A DNA stretch of 64,000 nt from Ophioceras dolichostomum (Eukaryota > Ascomycota > Sordariomycetes > Magnaporthales > Ophioceraceae): assembly GCA_003049485.1 (NCBI GenBank), contig PYST01000072.1, positions 40,648 through 104,647 on the forward strand. The letters run 5' to 3'. Every line of letters begins with the position of its first letter. Positions within the stretch are counted from its first letter, which is position 1. Shown in pieces: positions 11,690-22,203 of this stretch. Below the pieces are notes generated by a model. That model was not told where the DNA came from. It did no database searches and saw nothing but the letters and a program-made list of their open reading frames with translations. A program made the translations under genes and the position numbers.

Positions 11690-12598
11690 TCAGTAGCCAC
11701 CGGCAACAGAACCCTCGTCGTCATCCTCCTCCTCCAGAATGATAGATTGGAGGAGCGGCATCCTGCGCGAGTGCTCGCTGATGGGAAACCTCTCGATACG
11801 GTCGATGACCTGCCAGTCGATGTCGCTGCCGGTGCCTCCGGTCAGGAAGTAGTCCTCCTCCCGCTTCACCGCGGCAGCCGCCGACGACGGCAGGGACGAG
11901 CCCGCCGTGCTGGCCGTGCTGCTAGGACGGCGCACCAAGTCGCGGCCGGCCTGCTCGTCGTCCTTCTTGTCGAGGCGCAGGGCGGAGACGAAGGCGTCGG
12001 AGGATAACTTGACGAAAATCCCGGCCACGACGCCGACGAAGGCGGCGGATCCGAACTGTATTTAGGGGGGGCATGCATGGTTAGGATGATGAGATCAACA
12101 TGCGGGAAATTGGGGGAGTCAACCACTGCATGGATGATCGCGGGAGCTTAGGGTGCTTCCCCAGAAGGGATGATGTGATGTGATGCATTTAGAAAGGTGG
12201 AAGACCAACAAATATGTAGAGCGGCTGTAAAGTTTTGCCGTGTGGTCAGTATTTGTTCTTTGGTCATGATTTCCTGAGTATATGACGGCAGCACAACTAA
12301 CCTCAAGCCTTGGCACAACATTGGCGAGGTACCAGAACGGCGCAACCGCGTATGCGACGGTGTAGATGACGGGTGATAATATCAGGAAGGCCACGGCCGA
12401 TGCTATGCTGAAGGGCCACACTACGACGGAGCCGATGAGGTTTGCGACCGCAGACAAAGCGGCGAGGAGGTAGGTAGAGACGAAGACCAGCAGGTGGAAG
12501 AGCTGGACGGAGCTGGCCGTGATCACACCGGCGAGCGCTGTGGCCACCGCGCCGAAGATGGAGAAGGCGGACAGCGTCGCCGTTGGGAACAGGTCCAT
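11690..12598 (-). CDS. conserved-looking multi-pass membrane protein of unknown function
   Basis: I do not recognise this family. Inferred exons on the minus strand are 12598-12302 and 12055-11690 (220 residues, donor GTTAGT, acceptor ACAG, phase 0). Exon 1 is almost entirely hydrophobic, with about three potential membrane segments (around residues 10-30, 33-58 and 65-95). A fourth (FGSAAFVGVVAGIFVKL) opens exon 2. The C-terminal 95 residues are hydrophilic with KK, RR and an acidic EEEDDDE patch near the end, followed by Gly-Tyr. This suggests an organelle or endomembrane protein with a soluble C-terminal tail. The location and function are not shown by the sequence. Frame, codon use and matching introns make a real gene likely. 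Confidence 0.75.
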
Positions 12599-13819
12599 CC
12601 TGTTCGTGGGCGGGCGCTCGGTGCTGCTCTAGCCGGAGGAGGAGGAGGAGGTGCTGCGCATATCCGTTCGTGTTTTCGCTTGCCTCTCTTGCCCTCGTTG
12701 TTGTTGTGTGCCTCTCCCTTCCCTGTCTGAGGCTCTCTCTCTTTGATCGTCCCGTAATTTTAGATGACTTTAGATGACGGCCTGATGGTCAAGCACCTGA
12801 CGTGACCGCCGTTTCGACAACGCGAACTCATGTGATCTTAGCTTGGTGGTCCAGCCAAACTACCCCGATCTCCCTTCCTCACTTGCTCGGGCGGTTGATA
12901 ATGGGTCGTGCTGCCCGTGCCTCTAGCGACGGTTGATTGTGCGCCGCAACACGGTTTGGCAGTTTGGTTTCTCGCATGGATCATCAAGCTAGAATGCATC
13001 AGGGACCTCCAAAGCAATCGCCACCGTGTTGAGCACGGTGTGTAGCCCGTGCTGACGGAACTGACTGCGGAGATTGGCCCAGATAAGAGCTGGCAATACA
13101 GTGTGGTAATGCTAGCCTCATATTAACACTGTCCCCGCCCCCCCTTCTCGACTCCTGAAAGCTCGTTGCTTGCGCACCTTGGCACCTTGAATTCACATGG
13201 GATTGATGCCACAACACAGCCTGTTCGGCGATGAGCCTTTAACTATTGCACTTCATTAACTTTGGCCTCCTCGATATCGTTTGAATCGTTGCGCGATTGA
13301 TCGCGGCGTCTGCCGGAGGGGGTAAGCGGAAAGGGAGAAGAGATGCTTCCCCTTGTCTTCGTATCGAGTTAGCCCAATTGCCTTCTGGCCCTGGCGATCG
13401 CGGAATCTGGAGCGAAGTCAAAAGCCATTCATCGATCAACACCCGTTCACGCAGCCGGTCTGGCCCCGGACGAGCTCGAGGCCTTTTATTTTTCGAAGCT
13501 TTTTGAACCCCCCCCCCGGTCGGCGTTTGCTTTTGTGCTTGTTTGCTTGGTCGAGCCACTGTCGGTCGAGCGACCATCCACGGCCTCCCCCCTCCTCGTC
13601 CTATTGGGCCGTATCGTCACCGAGCCCGTCCCCATCCCCGATAGTGAGCTAGTGGCGCCGCCAGCTCTCCATTCACATACCCCCGCCTGACCAGTTCAAC
13701 ACCCCTGAATCTCGATCCCCTGATCTCTTTGGTTGGCACTCGCTGGCCCCCGCCCCCTCCTCTTCTCACACCCCACCAGTTACCCGGCTGGGTACGGCTA
13801 GATTGGATTCGAAAAAAAT
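12599..13819. promoter_or_regulatory. divergent promoter region upstream of the SNF1 beta subunit
   Basis: 1.2 kb between the divergent starts of the membrane protein and the SNF1 beta subunit. It holds a 10-base C-run at 13508-13517 and C/T-rich leader-like sequence from about 13560 to 13790. No coding region is supported. Confidence 0.4.
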
Positions 13820-15597
13820 ATGGGCAATCAAACCTCAGCTCAAAGGCCGCCTGGGACAACCGCCTCTTCCTCGTCCGCCTCGGCCGCACCGTCCATCTCG
13901 AGCGAATCGCCCCGATTACACTCGCGGCGAGAGTCGAGAAACATTCCCGCGCAGTCGCACTCCTCCCGAGGAGCAGGCGCTTCGCCGGAGCAGTCCTTCA
14001 GCCAAGGCTCGGGCAAGCCGGCGTCGGGCGGCAGTAATAGCAACAGCAGCAGCAGGCCGGCGTCTCAGCCCCAGCAGTTCCCGCCCGGTGCCACTGCTAC
14101 CGCCACTGCCTCGCCGTCGTCAAGCCTACCAGGCACGGCGGACGCAGCTTTACCGATCAGGCCACCTCCCGGACCCGTCCCGGACGAGCCAAGCAAGCCG
14201 GTGGCCGTGCCGTGCTCGGCGCAACACGCACAGCAGCAACACCTCGCCCACGGCCAGGCCGCCTCCTCAGAGCGCGGAGGCGGCGCGCACCCCAGACCAG
14301 GACCCGCTGGGACGCTGCTGGACACGCCGGACGTGGCAGGCTCAGTCATCATGCCGACCAGCAGCGTCCAGGACATGTCTTACCTCACGCGACCTCCGAG
14401 GCTACCACTCCCCATCGAAGAGGAGATTCACACACCAGGTTCACCAATTATCTCGCCCGACGACATTGCGGCGGGTTCGCCCGTCGGCCACATCGAACCA
14501 CTCGACTCAGAAGAGACGCTAGGCCGGAAGCACTCGGCCCTCAGCGCCGGCGCTTATGAGGACGAAGATGTTGAGGAGCTCCGAGTCGACAAGACAAGGC
14601 CCACGGTGCCTTTCAGGCTAGAGTGGCCTGGGGGCGGTGATAAGGTCTACGTCACAGGCACTATTTTCCAGTGGAATCGCAAGCATCGCCTACACCCTGT
14701 GTAAGTCACTCTCCACCTAAAATGCACACGTGTATTGTGGTCAACCCAGGCCAGTTGCTGACATCCTGTGTTTGATATCCATTTTGTACAGTGAAGGAAA
14801 GCCAGGTGTCTTCGCGGCCACCATCAACATCCTCCCAGGCACGCACCATGTTCGATTCCTGGTAGATGGTCAGATGCAAACATCACCAAACCTGCCCACA
14901 ACTGTAGATTTCGGCAATAATCTCGTCAACTACATTGAAGTCAGCGCCGCCCCCGTCGAGGATGTCCAGCCGCCCGGGAAAGCTCTTCCCGAGGCTGCTT
15001 TGCCTCCCGCACAAGCCGAGCAGAAGCAGAAGCAGCAGCAGCAGCAGCAGCTACAAGCCCAGTCCCAACAATCGCAAGACATCTCCAGGACCGGGGCGGG
15101 CGCGTCGTCCCAGGTCGACGAGAAGACGGCACGGCGCTACAAGGACATCGAGCCGGCCGACAAGTTCGAGTACGAGATCCCCAAGTACCTGGCCGACTTC
15201 GACCAGCCCGAGGACTCGCCGCTGTACCACGTCTCGATCGGCGCAATCGAGAAGCTGCCAACGCCGCCGTCCCTGCCGGGCTTCCTCGGGAAGCCGATCC
15301 TCAACGCGGCGGTCCTCATCAAGGACGACAACAGCGTGCTTAACATGCCCAACCATACCGTCCTGAATCACCTAGCCACGAGCAGTATAAAGAACAACAT
15401 CTTGGCGGTTTCGGCAACGACGAGGTACAAGAGCAAGGTTCGTATCTACCTCTACTGTTCGTCTGATGTCCTGCTATTGGCTGGGTGGGCTGTGTGAACG
15501 TGCCGGGTTGATCCCTGGAGTAACCGAAACTAACTCGAGGAACCCTGGATAGTACGTCACGACGATCATATACAAACCGACATCCACGGACGGCTGA
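13820..15597 (+). CDS. GAL83: SNF1/AMPK kinase beta subunit (Gal83/Sip type)
   Basis: Scaffold and targeting subunit of the SNF1 glucose-derepression kinase. Inferred exons are 13820-14700, 14792-15437 and 15553-15597 (523 residues). The N-terminus MGNQTS fits an N-myristoylation signal, known for this family. About 260 residues of Ser/Pro/Gln-rich disorder follow. A glycogen-binding CBM48-like domain then spans the first intron (RPTVPFRLEWPGGGDKVYVTG, FQWNRKHRL, then GVFAATINILPGTHHVRFLVDG). A short poly-Gln linker leads to the C-terminal ASC domain (EYEIPKYLADFD to LNHLATSSIKNNILAVSATTRYKSK). The last exon encodes only 14 residues (YVTTIIYKP...), the strand that contacts the kinase. Without it the frame runs into a false tail. 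The Gal83 name is by architecture; filamentous fungi usually carry one such gene. Confidence 0.95.
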
Positions 15598-16310
15598 GTT
15601 TGCGCAAGTCAATTCATTGCCCTCTTCTTGCCTTTTGCGCGCCCATCCATTCTTTTTCCTTCTTAGATTTTTTGGGGACGGCTCTTGCCACCTTGATATG
15701 GCTGAGCATTGTAATCACGCTTGGGTATGATAATGGGTTAAGACTGGTCAATCAGGAGGGGTTGAAAATGATTATTAGTGTTCAACGCTGGCGGGATGGA
15801 TTATAGGAAGACCTTTCTATTTATGGGTATATGTATGCCAGTTTTGCTCCCTTCCAATCTAGGTAGTAGCTATCATGGTGTTTGCAGACGGGAAATGTGC
15901 TACGCAACATCCTCAGCTGTTGGAGCAGGTCTGTCACCTAGTCAGGAGAGGGCCTGCTCTTCGGCAGATGAGGAAACTCTGCTTATTGGGTGGGGAAAGG
16001 GGGTCAGTCAGTTGCAGACACGACTCCAAGGATGGTATCTACCTCGGTAGGCATCTTGGCGCACATCATTATCAACAATCTACGAACGATGGCAGGACGC
16101 AAGGTGAGAGGAGCCTCGATGCTGTGAGGCATGTGATTTGAGAAATGGGCGCCTGAGAGGAATCTCGCATCTGCTTTAGTTTTCGCAGGCCGCGTATTCG
16201 GCAGGTTTGAACTGTCGTATCGACTGCAGTCTAGACATATACTTTTTGTATTCACATCGACATTTATTTGTCCATCCACCTGCTGCTACTATGCCACTCG
16301 ACTAATTGCT
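15598..16310. other. convergent intergenic region, relatively AT-rich
   Basis: 713 bp between the 3' ends of the SNF1 beta subunit and KAE1. It is richer in A/T than its neighbours and shows no gene-like frame or repeat that I can defend. Confidence 0.45.
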
Positions 16311-17438
16311 TCAATCTCGCCACTTGATGTGGACCTCGTCGGTCCTGAACCTCTGTGTGCAGGTGCTCTCCGCCAAGGGGGTGCGGAAGCCGGTCTCGTA
16401 GGCGAGCAGGCCCGCGTGGGCGATCATGATGCCGTTGTCGATGCAGAAGCGCTCGTCGGTGGCGAAGACTGAACCCCCCCGTTCGCGCGCCATTGCGCCC
16501 ATCATCTCCTGCAGACGCTCGTTGGAGCCCACGCCGCCGACGATGAGGACCTGTGCGCTGCCGACGTGCGCCATGGCCCGCTCCGTGATCTCCACCAGCA
16601 TGGCGTACACGGTCTCCTGCAGCGTGAAGCACAGGTCCGCGGCCGTCACGAGCTCTCCCTTATCCTCGCCGTGGCCGTTCGTCAGCCGCCCGTCCAGCGT
16701 CATCATGGGTGCCCCCGACCGCATCTGCGCCGCCAGCTCGTCGGCGCGCGTGAGGATGCCCGAGAAGGAGCAGTCCATGCCCTTGACGGCGTAGGGGAGC
16801 TCGAGCAGGACGCGCCCTTCCTTGGCGAGCTGCTCGATGTTGTAGCCGGGCGCCGGATCGTTGCTGATCCGGAGCGTGCGCGCGAACCGGTCCAGGCAGT
16901 TGCCCACAGCGATGTCGAGCGTCTCGCCGAAGATCCGGTAGCGCTGCTCCGCGTACGCGATCACCTGCGTGTTGCCGCCGCTGACGTACAGGACGACGGG
17001 GTTCTGGGCGCCGGTGATGGCGCGCCCCATCTCGATGTGGCCCACGCAGTGGTTCACGCCCACGAGGGGCTTGCCCCAGAGCAGGGAGAGCGTGCGGGCG
17101 CCGATGGCGACGGACGTCAGGGGCGCGCCCATGCCGGGGCCTTTTGTGTAGCAGATGCAGTCTATCTCGTCGAGGGACACGCCCGCGTCCGCGAGGGCTT
17201 GTTGGGCCACTGATACGAAGAAGAAGCGGTGGTGCGCGGCGGTGTCCTTGGGCAGGAACCCTGTGCCGGGCGGGGAGACGAACGTGTGCCGTACGTTTGA
17301 GAGCACCTCTGGGTCGCCGGCTTCGCCTTCAGGCGGGTGGGCGATGACGCCGATGCCCAGCTTGTTCGCGCTGCCTTCACACCCGAGCGCTATGCGCCGC
17401 CTCTTCCTGGGACTGCTGTCTGTCCCGCCAGCCGCCAT
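16311..17438 (-). CDS. KAE1: tRNA N6-threonylcarbamoyladenosine transferase, KEOPS subunit Kae1
   Basis: Catalytic subunit of the KEOPS/EKC complex, which transfers the threonylcarbamoyl group to A37 of ANN-decoding tRNAs; also linked to telomere maintenance in yeast. Single exon, 375 residues, starting at ATG 17438. The fold is the ASKHA type: ALGCEGSANKLGIGV at the N-terminus, the metal-binding pair in NHCVGHIE, YVSGGNTQV for phosphate binding, and a C-terminal VGGVGSNERLQ. The invariant KGPGMGAPL and DCSFSGILT segments are present. A basic KRRR near residue 12 precedes the core and makes this slightly longer than the yeast protein. The mitochondrial paralogue Qri7 would carry a targeting peptide, which is absent here. 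Confidence 0.96.
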   Translation of the reverse strand: MAAGGTDSSPRKRRRIALGCEGSANKLGIGVIAHPPEGEAGDPEVLSNVRHTFVSPPGTGFLPKDTAAHHRFFFVSVAQQALADAGVSLDEIDCICYTKGPGMGAPLTSVAIGARTLSLLWGKPLVGVNHCVGHIEMGRAITGAQNPVVLYVSGGNTQVIAYAEQRYRIFGETLDIAVGNCLDRFARTLRISNDPAPGYNIEQLAKEGRVLLELPYAVKGMDCSFSGILTRADELAAQMRSGAPMMTLDGRLTNGHGEDKGELVTAADLCFTLQETVYAMLVEITERAMAHVGSAQVLIVGGVGSNERLQEMMGAMARERGGSVFATDERFCIDNGIMIAHAGLLAYETGFRTPLAESTCTQRFRTDEVHIKWRD

Positions 17439-18191
17439 CTTGCCCAGGTGGTTTGGTTGTTGCCTCCCCGCTCAACTCGCAAGTTGGCTACCGCAGAGAC
17501 CTGTATTTCTAATCTGTCTGTCTGGTTGGGCTTTCTCTGCGCCTATCCGCCCTGGGTACCTACCCAAGAGCGGGTTGATGCTTGTCTCACCTCGACAAGG
17601 TAAAGCAGAAAAGCTCCAGTTCCAGCGCGACCAACCGCAGTAGCAGCAGGAGTTCTAGCTTTCCCTGGGTCACCCTCGGCTTAGGCAGCTAAGGACTTGC
17701 GATAGGGGCACGTAGAGTCACCAAAGGCTTGATTTCTCGAATCTCTCGCGCTCTGAATAAAGACGAATATGAGGTCATCGCCGTTGTTGTAGGAGGGGCA
17801 ACAGGCAGTATAAATGCAACGGCGCAGGGGTCGTTCTTGGTGGGGGTGTGCCCAGTCCGGGGCCCGTGCACGCCTATCGGGGATCTATCGAGCTGTGAGG
17901 CACGCACCCTTTCCAGCCGACCGCCAGCCGCGAACCGGGGCTCGGCCTTTTAATCCAACCACCACCACACACACACGCACACACTTTACCGACTAACCTC
18001 ACCTCACCTCTTTCCCCTTTGTGCGCCCTTTTCCCTCTCTTTCCACGGAACATGACCAGTTCCCTATTCCCGTTTTCTTTTCTTGCCTTCTCTATGGGAA
18101 AGATCTCGGGAGATTCTGAAGTTAAAGACCTGTCGTCTTCTCCCGAGTCCTACCCTGCAGCCTTCCCGAAGCTGACTGAGCTCGGATCTCC
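17439..18191 (+). promoter_or_regulatory. KAE1 upstream region with a promoter-like block facing right
   Basis: The right-hand part looks like a fungal promoter and leader for a rightward transcript. A TATAAA lies at 17809-17814, with AGGGG (STRE-like) elements near 17793 and 17825. From about 17950 to 18050 there is a C/A- and C/T-rich leader with (CA)n, of the kind found around fungal transcription starts. An in-frame stop at 18177 precedes the candidate small reading frame. Confidence 0.4.
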
Positions 18192-18648
18192 ATGGGTGAC
18201 GCTATCCAGCTCCAAGGGCAGGTCGACAGTTTTGGAACTCATCTGCGCTGTCAAACTCGGTTGAGTTTGATGCCGGCCTACGGACATCTAGGGTTCAATA
18301 TGTTTGGTAAGTTATCTGGTTCTTCCTGTTCTGTGACCTCTCCCTTCCTCCCTGCCCGGCGCCTCTTCTTCCGCACCGGCGCTTGGCCCGGACATGGCGA
18401 GGTGGTGACCGCCACCCCTCGAGCGACGCCGATCTTCTGGATATGTCAGGATCCAAAGGCGAGATCGAGATTCCCTTTCTTGTTTTGTGGGAAATCGTGG
18501 CCTTATTTTTGGCGAGCTGTTTCCTGCGTCATCTCCACCTTCGGAAGATGCGTCATTAGTACTAACAGAAGAGTCCGTGTACGCAGGAAAACTAAGATCG
18601 TGGACTACCAAGTTCATCTATTGTCTGAGGCGGTCCAAGGATTGGTAG
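18192..18648 (+). CDS. candidate small two-exon gene, 58 residues, unknown
   Basis: I do not recognise this product. Proposed exons are 18192-18306 and 18587-18648. The intron has strong signals: donor GTAAGT at 18307, a perfect TACTAAC branch site at 18560-18566 and acceptor GCAG ending at 18586. Splicing turns the first frame into a short protein with a basic, aromatic C-terminus (MFGKLRSWTTKF, IYCLRRSKDW). Upstream lie a TATAAA box and a CT-rich leader. Two other short frames compete: one from ATG 18052 ending at 18264, and one from ATG 18650. The transcript may therefore be non-coding, may carry an upstream ORF, or may encode a different small protein. The intron is better supported than the coding frame. 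Confidence 0.4.
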
Positions 18649-19158
18649 CATGTCGGAGCTCCCAAGACGATTACCAGCACAGCACCCCCTTCGAGACTTG
18701 GTGCGACCCAATTCTTCCGTCAAGGTGGTCCATGACAATGACTCCGTCGCCCTTGTTGTCCCCGGCATCAACCACAGTGTTCGAACCGGTGCGTCCGGAC
18801 ATGTTCATCTCGCCATCTACCCAGCTCCGCCAGCAAACACATACATCTCGCTCGACAAAAATATACAGGCTTTCTTTTGCCGTAAAGAGTTATATACAGA
18901 AACGCAAAAAAAACGAAACAACCGCGCCCCCAACCCACTCAAAAACAACCCAACGCCCGCCACACCCAGCCGAAAAAATGCCCCGTCTTATTCCGACCGT
19001 CCAATCCAACCGAACACAGAATGCATCGAGAGCGGGGGTATACACAGAGTGGTTCGAAGAGGGGGAAATTTGAACCAAGGGAAAGAATGTGAGAGGGCGA
19101 AGCCAGAACAAGCAAATTATGCTCCAGGTAAGAAGGGCGGTTTCCCCCCATCGCTGAA
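18649..19158. other. intergenic region between small candidate gene and EPL1 3' end
   Basis: A-rich stretches (18900-18990) and a lack of coding character suggest overlapping 3' ends. An open frame runs through much of it, but it is compositionally biased and I do not call it. Confidence 0.4.
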
Positions 19159-21228
19159 TCATGCACCGTTTTGCTGCTGAGCGCCAGACGCCGCAGAGCC
19201 AGCCACGCCACCGCTCGCAGTCGAAGACGACAACGGCAGTGCAGGTCTGCCTGCCGGCCCGACCCCATTAGTCAGGGCGGCGGCATGGGCATGAGCGGGG
19301 TCGATCCGACGAGCAGGCACCCCGACGACGATGGGGATGGTTGTTCGGAACCTGAGGGCGTGGATGTCGTAAGGGTCAACCTCGTACACCGCCTGCCCAT
19401 CGTCGTTATCGTCCTCGCTGTCGTCATCATACTTCCACCTGTCGGAGCCCGAAGAATCGATGCCAAACGAGGCCGAGAGGTCTGACGGACGACTACTCTT
19501 GTGGTTGCTGCTGACGGTCCGCCGATCAATCCACAGCCTGTTGAGTCGGCCGTATCGTCGGCGATACTCCCTCGGTCGCGCCGAATATTCTTCATCGTCC
19601 TCGGTCAAACCTTGGAAGACGACAGGGGCGAGTTTCGAGGTCCTGGCCAGTGCCGCCGCCGACAACGACCCTGCCTGTACTCCCGCTCCCGGCGCCGGTT
19701 CAAGCGAGTCCAGCTCCATGGGTTCCGGCTCGCCCAGATCATCTGCCGATGCCGACGCCGAGTTAGGCGGAGTCATCAGGTACTGCACCTTGGCCGGCCG
19801 GTAACCCGTCTTGGGCCGATTCGCGACGGGCTCCACGGGGTCACGCGTCACGTCTACATGATTGTTGTTCCACCTCCGGTGGCTCTCTATCTTCGTTTCG
19901 ACGTCGATGCGCATCTCGTTCTCCTTCTCCGCTTGTTGGTCGATAAGGAGGGCGAGGTCTGTCTCGTTGGACCGACCATCTGGACGCAGGGGCGCACGGA
20001 GCGGGCCGGCCGGAGGTCGCTGGATCTGAGGCACGTCTGAAGGCTTCTTCCTCTGGGGCTGGAGAGCTGTCAGTTTCACGAGTTCGAGAACAAGAGAGAT
20101 GTTTGCCAAGTGGCAGGGCAGAACGGAACGCCTTACCTTTGTGGCGAAGAGGTCATCGTCGTCTGTCTTGATGCCCAGTTTGATCTTGGTGCTCTTGAGC
20201 TGTGCCCTGTGGTCGAAGACGGCCTTGTCCAGCTGCAGCAGATCTCGCTTGAGCTGCTCACGCTTCTGTGCCTGCAGGATGAGCTCCCTCCCTTCCTCAA
20301 GCTCCCTGCGTAGACGCTTCAGCTTGTCTGCGCTCTGCACATCCCTTTGCCTCGTCTTGCGCGTTTGTCGGACCTCGCGCCGCCTGAAGCAGACAAATGG
20401 ATCCATGTCATCACTCTCCTGGTGCGTTTCGAACTTCAGACTTGGATGGAGCGGCCCCTTTTTGGCCTGCCGTTGAGATCTCCAATAGTCATATAGAGGT
20501 TTGGCGTGAACCATCACCATGGGGGAATCCAGGTCGTTGAGACCCTGCACCATGAAGTCATATGGCAGCAAAGTGTTGTCGACGGCGGCAAAGGGCACCT
20601 GTATCGAGGCAGTCTCCTCGAAGACCTCCATGATGCACTCGAAGTCATCTTCGGACAGGTGGGCGACCCCTGAGCCGAGGCCCTGGTTGTGCGACTTGAG
20701 AAAGGCCTCATCATCCTGGGTCATGTCATACTGGCATCCTATGCACTCCTCGACCGTCTGGGAGAAGCGGATGTAGTTGCTCGGCTCAGCGAACTTGGAC
20801 GGGTACAGCTCGTCATAGTTGAGCTGGCTCTCCTGTGGTGGTGGAACAGGGATTTCCTTGTCCGCACTGGTGCCTGAAGTTTGCAAGACCGCTTGAAGAT
20901 GATATTCCTAAAATCGCAAAGCGCGTTAGCATACAAACTCTTTTCAAAAATCCGGATCAGCGACGCAGTGCGTCGTCGAGGGTGGTGGGTTGAAGGGGTT
21001 GATGGGGAGGCTTGGCTTCTGATGTCACGTGCAGCTGCACGTGATATCGTCAATCGGCCATACGACAAAATTTTAACTGACATTTTCTTCGGCTTGCTCG
21101 ACGCCGGTCGCGATCTGAGTCTCGTTTGTGAGTGACTCATATTCGGATGCGTCGATTTCGTCCTCTCTGAGCACTGGCAGAAGTGTTTTGCCGTTGAGCT
21201 TCTTGTAGCGGACTTTGCGTGTTGCCAT
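19159..21228 (-). CDS. EPL1: Enhancer of polycomb-like protein 1, NuA4 subunit
   Basis: Core subunit of the NuA4 histone acetyltransferase that anchors the Esa1-Yng2 catalytic module (Piccolo NuA4). Inferred exons on the minus strand are 21228-21082, 20907-20137 and 20058-19159 (605 residues, typical for filamentous fungi). Exon 1 carries the basic start MATRKVRYKKLNGKTLL and the acidic LREDEIDASEYESL. Exon 2 holds the EPcA region (IPVPPPQES, FAEPSNYIRFSQTVEECIG, CQYDMTQDDEAFL) and a coiled coil (KLKRLRRELEEGRELI). Exon 3 is less conserved and ends in low complexity. The second acceptor is CTCCAG at 20059-20061, chosen because the upstream GACAG breaks frame. Identity is clear from exons 1 and 2. 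Confidence 0.95.
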
Positions 21229-22203
21229 GGTGGCCTGCCCGCGACCAGCTCAGTGGCTTGCGACCGAAAAAAAAATCTGGCGGGCAGCCTGCGGAAAATC
21301 CGCGTAGAAAAAAAATCAAGTCATAAAACAAGGCTTGCGAAAACAACCTTTTGACTTTTTTTGATAGAAATCGCCCGTCTATGATGGTATTTTGATGCTC
21401 GAATTCTGACCGCTGGATGAGGTGACGTTGATTGTTTGGGCGCAAATTTTGCTGGTAGCAGCTCTGTTGCCATCAAATCGCCACTTTTGATGGGCGTTGA
21501 TTGGCTGTGGTTGCCGAGTACGGAGGTACTTTGTTGGCCTGATCGTCATCAATCTCCCGCCTGCAGTGGAAAAGGGGCGGAGCCAATATCAAAAACTTTT
21601 TCCACTGTCCGGCTTCTGGTAGCTTGCGAACCACCAGCAATGCGGATGCTCCCACCACTTCTCAGGACAGCATTTGGGACTGACTGTGATCGCGATTAAC
21701 TAACAGTTCAGTTGACTTTCAAAATACTAATAAACCAAAAGAAAAAAGTTCAACTACTTTTTTTTTCTTTTTTTCTGCACTGTGATGCAAAGGTCAAAAA
21801 ACTTCGGTTGGCGCCACAGTGACATTGTGCAGCCACAAGGACGCATTGACTCTGCTCATTCGGGACAGGCCGCACGTGACAGCTACCCCTCGATGTTCCT
21901 CGCGAGCCACCCCGCGGCTTACATAAGTCTCCGACCCCCTTACCCCACTCGACCTGCTTTCGACCCGACCATTGCTTTACAGCACCAAGGAGGCGGTCGT
22001 TGTAATTTCAGCCTTACCGCGGCACCAATCCACCAACAAAAGTTCCTATAACATCCGTCGCCGAATCCCTTAACGAACAAAACCGCTGCCCCAACGCAGA
22101 CGGTCGGTGGAGCACCAGCTGGAGCGAACCCCATCGAATTTGCCCCTCATCGATCGCGATCCGTTATAGACCAGACTGACCCCACGAACGAACGCCGCCC
22201 GCC
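21229..22203. promoter_or_regulatory. divergent promoter region EPL1 / calcineurin B
   Basis: 975 bp between divergent start codons, with several T- and A-runs (21268-21312 and 21755-21775). No gene or repeat is supported. Its regulatory role is inferred from the arrangement. Confidence 0.4.

Noticed and set aside
18650..19180. 176-residue plus-strand frame beginning two bases after the small-gene stop
   Set aside because: It passes through A-rich sequence likely to be 3' UTR and has no coding bias or family likeness.
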